DNA from: Peromyscus leucopus | Taxonomy: Eukaryota; Chordata; Mammalia; Rodentia; Cricetidae | Direction: 5' to 3' | Length of the DNA stretch: 64,000 nucleotides | Assembly (NCBI RefSeq): GCF_004664715.2 | Contig: NC_051083.1 | Span: 116,446,534 to 116,510,533 of the forward strand | In this document: in pieces, positions 56,189 through 64,000 of the stretch | How the letters are laid out: the number at the start of each line of letters is the position of its first letter | Position numbering within the stretch: position 1 is the stretch's first letter | Translations under genes and position numbers: made by a program | The notes under the pieces: generated by a model | Seen by the model: only the letters and a program-made list of their open reading frames with translations | What the model was told of the DNA's origin: nothing | The model's database searches: none

Positions 56189-56812
56189 ACAAATAAGATG
56201 TTTTTAAATTGAAGAAATACAGGGCTGCATTGGGTTTGCATTCATGATCCTCCTAACCTTACTTGCCAAGACCTGGGATCACAAGTATGTATTCCCCATG
56301 CCCTGCTCCCTACATTTTATTCTTTTCAAATGTTATCTCGGCTCCCACATTGGTCTCTGATAAGATACCAGCACATTTTCCATGTGCCATCTTCTTTAAA
56401 AGTTTCTTTTTTGGTAATTTCATAACTGAGTAGAATGTAGTTAGATTATTTTAGCCCCTCCTCCTTTCCTCCAGCTGCCACCACCACCACTACGTCTTTT
56501 AAACTCCATGCATTCTTGTTTGATGAGAACCAGAGAGGAACGGTGCAAGCATCTCAGCTCCAGTTTGCAGGACTTTTGGAAACCTCTTGTTTTTCATGTC
56601 TACAATGAGGGACATGCCTACTGCTCAGTTGCTAGCTATTCTGAGGTTGGGCATTCCCAACTTCGCTTGATTTATTTGCACCACAACTTCATGGGGGAGA
56701 AAATTTGGAGGGGCAGAGATGCTAAAGAGCAAGCCTTTTAGAGCACAGATGGGAAGCTGATACATACACATAACTGAACAACATTCATTTTCAACATAAA
56801 ACACATGCACAC
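56188..56812. other. Unique intergenic DNA
   Basis: No recognisable feature is seen. A 77-codon frame at 56508-56741 has no known motif. Confidence 0.4.
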
Positions 56813-56892
56813 ACAAGTAAACACACTCACCAATACCCTCTCATATCACACACATACGCACACGCACGTGCACACATGTGCACGGTCATACA

Positions 56893-56939
<47 letters not shown>
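56813..56939. repeat. Degenerate then pure (CA)n microsatellite
   Basis: An imperfect CA/CG-rich stretch (CACACGCACGTGCACACATG) precedes about 23 pure CA units at 56894-56939. Confidence 0.95.
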
Positions 56940-56942
<3 letters not shown>

Positions 56943-57499
56943 CTTGGAAAGCAACTCCATGTCTTCTTCCACCAGTGTGAGCTCAAAGCATCTTGGTTTG
57001 GTTTTACGTGACCAGCTACTACTGCTGATTGTGTGTTGAAAATCAGTTCACTTTCTCCTTCTTTTGCCAATTTTCTGCAACTGCCAATGGCTTTTCTACT
57101 GGCCAAACATTCTACCAAATGTTCTCTTCAAGTTTCCCAACTGGAAGTCTGTTTGTCGTAAAATTAAGAGCTGTCTTAAGAACATAATATCATAAACCTT
57201 TTCAAATGCAAGAAAGTCACTGAGTTCAAAGGATCTCAGCAAATATGAGGAAGCAAAAGTCATTTCTATATACTACTAATGAAACACAATCAGAAGAAAG
57301 AAAGAAGAGACAAAGAAGATTCACTTGTAGTAATGTTTCTTTTTTTCATTTCTACAAAAGATTAGCCAAAACAATCCACAGGCCTCAAAACCAGATTCAT
57401 TCACTTCTCTGTCCTTTCTACAGAGGCATAAGCAATGCTCTCTTCAATAAATAAAGAAAGAAAGAAATGTAAGAAGGTCATAGTCCTGGGAGATATTAG
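56940..57499. other. Unique intergenic DNA
   Basis: No recognisable feature is seen. Confidence 0.4.
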
Positions 57500-57640
57500 A
57501 AAGCTGTGGGTTCAACTATACCTCGCCACATTGTGAGGTTGTAGTTTTGGAAAAGTTACTGAACTCATCAAATGTTGGGTCATTGTTAAGGCTAAACCAA
57601 ATAACATGTGAAAAGAATCTAACACATAGCAGGAATTAAA
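57500..57640 (+). repeat. MIR SINE
   Basis: GTGGGTTCAACTATACCTCG, TGGAAAAGTTACTGAACTCA, AACCAAATAACATGTGAAAA, and AATCTAACACATAGCAGGAA follow MIR order. Confidence 0.65.
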
Positions 57641-57714
57641 TTGACACCATGGCTCTCCTGTAGATGGTTATTTAATTTTGGTGATGAAAAAAATCCATCA
57701 TCAAATACTAATGG

Positions 57715-57868
57715 ACAACACAAATTGGACTTGGTGTATTATTTTCTTTTGGAGGGGAGGGCACAAGAGTGAGAGGGTGGACCTGGGAGAAATGGAAATT
57801 GAGTGTGATTGGGGTGCATTGTATGAAATTCCCAAATAATCAATAAAAATATTATGTTGGAAAAAAAT
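57715..57868 (+). mobile_element. Lx-type L1 3' end, 5'-truncated
   Basis: GGTGGACCTGGGAGAAATGG, AAATTGAGTGTGATTGGGGT, GCATTGTATGAAATTCCCAA and ATAATCAATAAAAATATTAT are the terminal phrases of an old rodent L1 3' UTR, ending in an A-rich tail. It is a different 3' UTR type from the one at 35080-35765. Confidence 0.82.
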
Positions 57869-59136
57869 GTCACCACATAAATTGTCTATAGTTTTACATA
57901 TCTGTATCATGTATTTTCAACACAGGTCATACTGCCCACAAGGGGAAGAAAACTGGTTCACAGAGAGAGTAAAAAAATAAAAATCTTAGATATTACAGTG
58001 GTGTAGTCATCCACATCCAGTTCTATTCTCTGCCAATCTCATTCCTTGTTTATTTTACATATTATTTAGCAGTAATCTTCCTTAGGTTGTTATCATAAAA
58101 ATAAAGGTCATGAAACACTGGCCTGTATTGTCAGCTATATTTAAAAGATGTATTTCTGGGTGTTTCTATCCTAATTCCCTATACTAACAATAACCCAATC
58201 CGCAGTTGTATCTACAACAAGGAACAGAGCAACCCATGAGGGTATTTTACATTGGATATAATAATAGGATTTAAAAATATGTCATTCTCTCCCTGTCTAA
58301 ATAACAACATTACATTTATTAAAGTTTATCTTCATAAATAACCCTTTATATAACTGTCTTACCACGCTCTAATTTAAAGCCTCTAGGGAGCATGTGAACT
58401 CCTAAATGAATGTAAGTCCAGAGTGCATGTGTGTTGTTGACATGAGCCACTCATTTCAAGGACCCCAATATCTTAGACTCATAGGTACTGGCAAAGCCTT
58501 CCCTGAGCTAGGCTCAGGGAAATGGCAAATTCTTCCTTCCCTCTTGGTCCAAGTGTGATAATAGTGTGTACCAGAAATATCCACTATAGCTTTCTCCATC
58601 AGGATATTTACAGCCTGAAGACTACTTCCCTACAGAGACCACCTTCCACCAAGTTAAGCTGAACCTGCCTCCTTGTTCAGCTGTATACCATAATCCCCAC
58701 TTTCTTGTTCAATTGCATACAATAACTCTGCCTCCATGTTCAAATGTAAAAAATAAATACACTAGTTCCAGGGTGCCAAGGGTCCTCCATCAGGGCAAGC
58801 ACAATCTACGTGATGCCAGCTTTTCTGTGGACATGTGTCTGTGTGTCTGTCATGTCTTCATTCCCTCACCACCCTCAGGCAGGGTTCCTGGACCCAACCC
58901 ATGCAAGGACATGCCACAGCCTTTCATTCCATGTCACAAAGACAATACCTATATGGTACTTGCTTGTCTTTTTCAGTCAAGATTTGGTATAAAAAGTACT
59001 ACCACGTCAAACCATTCTGGAAGCAGATGCAGATTAAATAGAAAACTCTTTCCTTCCATATTTACACTGCCATCAGCCCATAAAAATTCATTGACATTTT
59101 AAATGTGACACATTTCGTAGAAACCCATTCAGTGAT
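57869..59136. other. Unique intergenic DNA
   Basis: No repeat is recognised. A 129-codon plus frame (58713-59102) overlaps two other open plus frames and shows no known motif. Confidence 0.4.
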
Positions 59137-59518
59137 TGTCTTAGCTGGGGTTTCTATTACTATGAAGAGATACTGTAACTGTGGAAACTCCTAAAAAATA
59201 TTTAATTGGGAGTGACTTACAGTTTCAGAGGTTTAGTCCATCATTATGGCAGGACATGGCTGTGTGCAGGCAGACATGGTTCTGGAGATGGAGCTCAGAG
59301 TTCTACATCTTGATCCACAGGCAACAAGAAGTGAACTCTGTGCCACACTGGGCTTGAGCACATGAGACCTCAAAGCCCACCCCCACAGTGACACACTTTC
59401 TCCAACAAGGCCACAATGACTCCAATAAGACCACACATCCTAATAGTGCCACTCTCTCTATGGGCCAAGCATTCTAACATATGGGTCTATGATGGTCATA
59501 TGTATTCTAACCACCATA
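59137..59518 (-). mobile_element. ORR1-type MaLR solo LTR
   Basis: The plus strand shows the LTR in reverse: TGTCTTAGCTGGGGTTTCTA, TTACTATGAAGAGATACTGT, TTACAGTTTCAGAGGTTTAG, GGCAGACATGGTTCTGGAGA, GTTCTACATCTTGATCCACA, TGAGACCTCAAAGCCCACCC and CTCCAACAAGGCCACAATGA. These are well-known ORR1/MaLR phrases. No internal region or second LTR is present. Confidence 0.85.
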
Positions 59519-61329
59519 TTTGTCTCCAATGAATATGTTTGTGTCAAAATCTCCTATTATCAATGAGCCTTAGAACCAATACCAATATAGGATACAGATT
59601 ATGGCCCTGTAGCTACCTAGAGCTATTCCATAAAGGAATGTCACAGACAGTTCATCTTTTTAAGTGTCATGGCTCTGATTAAAGTGGAAAAAGTTTTATG
59701 AATGGGCAGCCAACACACCACTGATAGCCACAGGCTCTGCTACATGTCAGCCATTATTCCTGTCATCCTGGAGACACATAGTAACTTCAACGTGAGATTT
59801 ATTTGAGCTATCATTTATAGGCACCTGCCAATAATTTGTAGTCCTAGGGACAACATGAACATAGAACCGAAATTCATGGTCTTCCAACACACAATGCCAA
59901 GAGTCTGAATGCCTTCCTCATTTAACTGTTCTGTCTTTAAGATTTGTGTTGAAAAATAAAATGGTTTTCACCAATGTCTCTACCTCCAGCCCTACACAAA
60001 TATGGAATCTGAGCCTCTAAATGTGAAAGGTAGGCATTCAAACATAATTAGCAACCCCCAAAATATCAATACATAGACTTCTTGTAAAATGTACATCATG
60101 ATTGCAAATGAACTGAGAGTGGCCATTCTGAGCAGGAGTTCAAAAGCCACTAAGGGATCAATGTACAGCCAAGCACAAACAAATGCCCACAACCCATAAA
60201 GCCATGTTTCCAATTATGAAAAACAAGCAGCAGGCCTGTTGAACAGCATTTTGGAACCTGGACAAGTCTCACAGCTTCCACTCCATCGCTAGCCATAACA
60301 CCATCCTTTGCTGAGAATTTTTATAAGACTGCCATCTTCACGGTTCTACAAGCCTTCCATCCTTTTATAGATGGAAGTCTTGTTTTACAAAACTCAGACT
60401 TAATTACTTCTCATTTTCTTAAGGAATCCTGGTACAACTATTCATGTAAATTTGACGGAAAGAGCAAAAGCAGTCTGCCACAGCCCAGTGCTACAGCATC
60501 AGAAAGGTTATCCATCCAGCTCTAGGTTTTGTATCTATCAAAGAGGCTCTAGGGCAAGCAGCTATTCTTCAGTGTCTTTCCTTCTGAGACTGACATAATT
60601 CCTGCCCTCCTATTCCTACAGAATAGAAAAAGCACAAACACATTTTAAAGTGCATAAACCATTATTATGTGTGATTTACTACAAGATCTATGAATCTGGA
60701 AACAAAGGATAATGAATTTGTAGTCTCTTTCAATCTATGCTACCATGCAATAAATAAAAGTAACTTGAGTAGGCACAGGCAACTTCCTTTTGAGAAACTG
60801 CAACATGACTGCTTCTTTTAAAATACAGAAAATCACCACAACCTCTACCTTCAAATACTCATTATGGGGAAGAAAGGAGTACATTCCTTAGGAATCTTTA
60901 CCATTCACTCCGGACTCATGGGAGTAAAATTAACAGCCAGAATTATTACAACATTACTGAACAGATTTGCATACCATCCGCCCTCCCTTCTGTACCCTTT
61001 CACTTCCGGCAACTGAGAACAACCACTCAATCTCCCTGGCCTTTTTTTTTTTTTATCACTTTTAAAATGCTAGGGGAAATAAACAGTCATCTTTAAATTT
61101 CCCATGATTAGATCAAGAAATCCCATGTTTAATGTACTATGCTCTCCCATTCAAGTTTATTTGAAGTATGTGGTATAATATCCATGTAAAAAAAGACTAA
61201 CCTCTGCAGCCAATTACCTTCAAACATTCTCAGCCAGTAGTCTGTGAAATGAATCCATACCCAAAAGATCTTCATTTACCAGGACCAAAGGCTCTCTGGG
61301 ATGCACAATGGTTGTAAGAACTACCATTG
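59519..61329. other. Long unique block without a gene
   Basis: About 1.8 kb with no repeat family recognised except a T15 homopolymer near 61024-61038. Open frames are 73 codons or less. Confidence 0.4.
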
Positions 61330-61490
61330 TTGAGGTCCTACCATGTCCTATATGTTAACCATCATATCTACACTTATTTTTTTTTATTCTTCAAGAAGAT
61401 ATTATGCTTGTTTTAAGATTATGCAATTAAAGTTGAGAGAAATGAAATGACTTGCTTGAAGAGAGCCAACTGTAAGTCTCACAAAAATGG
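61330..61490 (-). repeat. MIR SINE fragment
   Basis: GTCCTACCATGTCCTATATG, TTCAAGAAGATATTATGCTTG (split), AAATGACTTGCTTGAAGAGA follow reverse MIR ('cctactatgtgccaggc', 'gaggtaggtactattatt', 'taagtaacttgcccaagg'). Confidence 0.6.
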
Positions 61491-62500
61491 ATCATGTCTG
61501 TTTTATTCAATAGCAAAATACGGTTCCTAGAACTATATCTAAAAACAATAAGCATTTACAACAAATTTACATAATGGCAAATGAAAGAAAATGGTATAAT
61601 GAGCAAATCTATGTTTTGGAATATGTACTAACTCAAATTTAATTATTAAATAGAATTTGCCTAAGGAGATGAAGGCTGTATTTTGATCCATAACTTCACA
61701 CACATCATTTGGCTAATTTTTGGTTATACAATATGTTAATACCAATTTCACCTTAGTATCCTGACACTGAACAAAACATAAATTATATGAGAATGATTAC
61801 TGGACAACAAATCCTATATAAATCATATGGCAACAACTTATTGTCTTTTTCTTATAATTCTTTTAAATCATTACATTTGTTAGAAGTTTCATTTTTTTTA
61901 AATAAAGATCAGATGCTACTGCCAATGAAGAAATTTCTCAAAAGCTAATTACTATTAGTAAACTAATATACCTCCAGGAAAACTAACCAGCATCTTGCCA
62001 GTAGCCAGGCAAAAATAATAAAAAAGACGTAAAAGCTGTTCAACAGAGTTATTGTTGGGAACTTGTAATAAAAGAAAAATTATATCCCACAAATAAACAC
62101 TCAAGCTACATCAAATCACATACCAAATTCTTTGGAAATGAAATTATCTTTGAGAGGATATTTGCTATAAGCAGTCAAGATTTAAATAAATAAAATTGTA
62201 GGGGAAAGGGGGGCAAATTTTCTTGTGAGGTTCTATCATGGTTAAACAGGCAATTTCCTTCACCTGAAGAAGCCAAGGCTGGAACTCTGGGAGCTGCTCT
62301 TTGGACAGAGGACTAAAGGAAATAAACAAAGTGAGCCGCTGTTGCAATGGAAAAAATTCTAAAGTACTACTTGAAAAAGTGAAAGAAGTTGTATTGTAAG
62401 CTGGACACTCAAAGTAGAAGTAAAACAGTCACTGCCTTTGGATTAAGTAAATCCAAAAGCAGGAAAGGAAAAAGAATTTGCTCTAAGCAAATGTAAGCAT
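61491..62500. other. Unique AT-rich DNA
   Basis: No recognisable feature is seen. Confidence 0.4.
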
Positions 62501-62690
62501 AAAGATACCAAAAGTTGGCCGGGCGGTGGTGGCGCACGCCTTTAATACCAGTACTCGGGAGGCAGAGCCAGGCGGATCTCTGTGAGTTGGAGGCCAGCCT
62601 GGGCTACCAAATGAGCTCCAGGAAAGGCGCAAAGCTACGCAGAGAAACCCTGTCTCGAAAAACCAAAAAAAAAAAAAGATACCAAAAATT
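62501..62690 (+). repeat. Young full-length B1 SINE with target-site duplications
   Basis: The B1 body spans 62517-62660 with an A-rich tail to about 62674. It is nearly intact, from GGCCGGGCGGTGGTGGCGCA through GAGGCAGAGCCAGGCGGATC and GGAAAGGCGCAAAGCTACGC to GAGAAACCCTGTCTCGAAAA. Direct repeats AAAGATACCAAAAGTT (62501-62516) and AAAGATACCAAAAATT (62675-62690) differ at one of 16 bases. CpGs are still present, so it is young. The 3' half is of the type I associate with cricetids, and this is the main taxonomic clue in the window. Confidence 0.95.
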
Positions 62691-62924
62691 GACCTATAGT
62701 CAAAAGGGCATTCTGTTATTTTCCATATGATATTAAAGATTTGGAATTATGGGAAAATAGACTATCATGTGATATCACAATAACAAAGTGTGATTAAAAG
62801 AAAATAATGGGAAAGAAAGATGGAAATTATTTATGAATCGTTGAGTGTACACTAGAGGCCACACTTACTCCCTTCGAGAAAGCATTATGCTTGAGGTCAA
62901 ACATAGCGAGCAAATGGTAGATCT

Positions 62925-63035
62925 GGACAAAATAGAAAGGTTCATGAAGACAGGGCCCTTTGTCTATTTTGGTCATTAGAATGGAGACTTAAACATGATA
63001 AACAATCAATATTTGATGAAGGAAGGAAGTGTAAG
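62925..63035 (+). repeat. L2 LINE 3' end
   Basis: TGAAGACAGGGCCCTTTGTC, TATTTTGGTCATTAGAATGG and AACAATCAATATTTGATGAA follow the L2 terminal text ('gagggcagggaccttgtctgttttgttcac', 'ctcaataaatatttgttgaatgaa'). Confidence 0.6.
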
Positions 63036-63360
63036 AAGGAGGAGCAATTCAATTTAATAGTAAAACTTATGTATGATGTCTTGTTTGGAATTCTAAGGGG
63101 AAAACTATGACATGGCACTTGGTCCCAGGAACTTACCATCTATTTAAGGGAAACATAGGGTGCATACCAAAGGGTGACTCACCACCAAATATTAGACCCT
63201 GAATCAACCATTTAAGAAAGAGAAAAATAGTCTACAAAATGAGAATATGACTCAGTACTATCCACAAGCTTATCTATCTTCAAGAAGTTGGTGATGTGGA
63301 TATGCATAGTGTTAACATATGATAGAAAAGATGCAGACATAGTAAGAAAAAAATTCCAGG
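63036..63360. other. Unique intergenic DNA
   Basis: No recognisable feature is seen. Confidence 0.4.
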
Positions 63361-63633
63361 TCTGGGGAGACAGTTCAGTCAGTGAAGCTCTTGCCTTGCA
63401 AGCATGAGGAGCTAAGTTTGATTCTCAGAATTCACATAAAAAGCCAGTGCATGGTACAATGCTTTTTACTCCCAGCAGCCTGAGTAAGTAGAGATATATC
63501 ACAGTGACTCACTGGCTGGCCAGCATGCCTTGCTTGGCAAGTACCAGTCCAGTGAGAGATGCTGTCTCAAAAAAAAATAATAATAAGGTATACATTTACT
63601 GAGGAACTACATGCAAGGTTGACCTCTAGCCCC

Positions 63634-63636
<3 letters not shown>
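63361..63636 (+). repeat. B3/B3A-like SINE (B2 superfamily)
   Basis: TCTGGGGAGACAGTTCAGTC, TTGCCTTGCAAGCATGAGGA, TTTGATTCTCAGAATTCACA, AAAAGCCAGTGCATGGTACA, GTGAGAGATGCTGTCTCAAA and ATGCAAGGTTGACCTCTAGC are B3-type head and extended body phrases in order. It ends in the (CA)n tract. It is better preserved than the copy at 28374. Confidence 0.82.

Positions 63637-63683
<47 letters not shown>
63637..63683. repeat. (CA)n microsatellite at a SINE 3' end
   Basis: About 23 CA units follow directly on the SINE's CCCCCAAACAC end. Confidence 0.97.
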
Positions 63684-63685
<2 letters not shown>

Positions 63686-64000
63686 TAGATTTTTCAGGAG
63701 TTCAAGTAAATGAAACTACACCCAGGAGTGTAGAGATAACAAAGAGGAAACAGTCCTGAGCTCAGTGTTTTCCCTTTTGGTCTGCAACAATTGACCCAGT
63801 AAGAGGCATTTCTCTCCTGGAATAGCCATGGTTAATCATAACACATATGGTGTCTTTATAGGAACCACTGAAGTAATATCCCAGTTATCCCTTCCTCCAG
63901 GCTGGCATGGACCAATTCCAAAGTATGGGCTGTCCTTTAGCTCCTCCTCTTTCTCTGCCAGGTATCTTTATAACACCCATATCTGCTCATCGTGGAAATA
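63684..64000. other. Unique intergenic DNA
   Basis: No recognisable feature is seen before the window ends. Confidence 0.4.

Noticed and set aside
58713..59102. 129-codon plus frame overlapping two others
   Set aside because: Three phases are open over the same short interval and no protein family is recognisable.

Overview
This window looks like an intergenic stretch, or a very long intron, from a rodent nuclear genome. The rodent assignment rests on interspersed repeats: B1, B2, B3/B3A-like, B4 and ID SINEs, Lx-type L1 3' ends, ORR1-type MaLR LTRs and a URR1 hAT element. The youngest B1 (62517-62674) has the GGAAAGGCGCAAAGCTAC type of 3' half that I associate with cricetid rodents (hamsters, voles, deer mice). 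That family-level call is an inference from recognised repeats, not a database match. No protein-coding exon, tRNA, rRNA or CRISPR array could be supported. The open reading frames found are short and fall in microsatellites, L1 debris or unremarkable AT-rich sequence.

Layout. Positions 1-10 kb are mostly unique AT-rich DNA with old MIR, L2 and L1M relics, one URR1 transposon, an ID element and an (ACT)n tract. Positions 10-14 kb hold a long (GT)n tract, a MIR split by a B1, and the clearest event in the window: a 5'-inverted (twin-primed) L1 at 11910-14030 between perfect 16-bp target-site duplications. Positions 14-22 kb carry two MaLR-type LTRs, a minus-strand L1 3' end beside an ancient L1M, and L2/MIR relics. 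Positions 22.7-24.2 kb are free of recognisable repeats and rich in ATTA/TAAT cores, so they are the best candidate for conserved regulatory DNA. Positions 24-30 kb have MIRs, a truncated L1, an LTR with B1-like modules inside it, a B3-like SINE with a (CT)n(CA)n tail, and a small GC-rich islet. Positions 30-40 kb have MIRs, an old DNA transposon, an Lx L1 3' UTR, L1M fragments, B1s and an ID. Positions 40-48 kb are mostly unique, with more candidate conserved blocks, and end in a Tigger-like element. Positions 48-52 kb contain an extremely AT-rich tract and an ancient hAT-like element. Positions 52-64 kb hold two SINE-microsatellite clusters, an ORR1 LTR, an Lx 3' end, the young B1 and a B3-like SINE.

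There is no gene system to describe. The content reflects several layers of transposition: mammalian-wide L2, MIR, Tigger, hAT and L1M first, then rodent MaLR, URR1 and Lx, then cricetid-lineage L1 and B1. These are set in unique DNA, some of which may be regulatory. Repeat boundaries are generally accurate to about 10-30 bp, except where a target-site duplication or poly-A fixes them. No undescribed biological system was found; the most notable items are structural.
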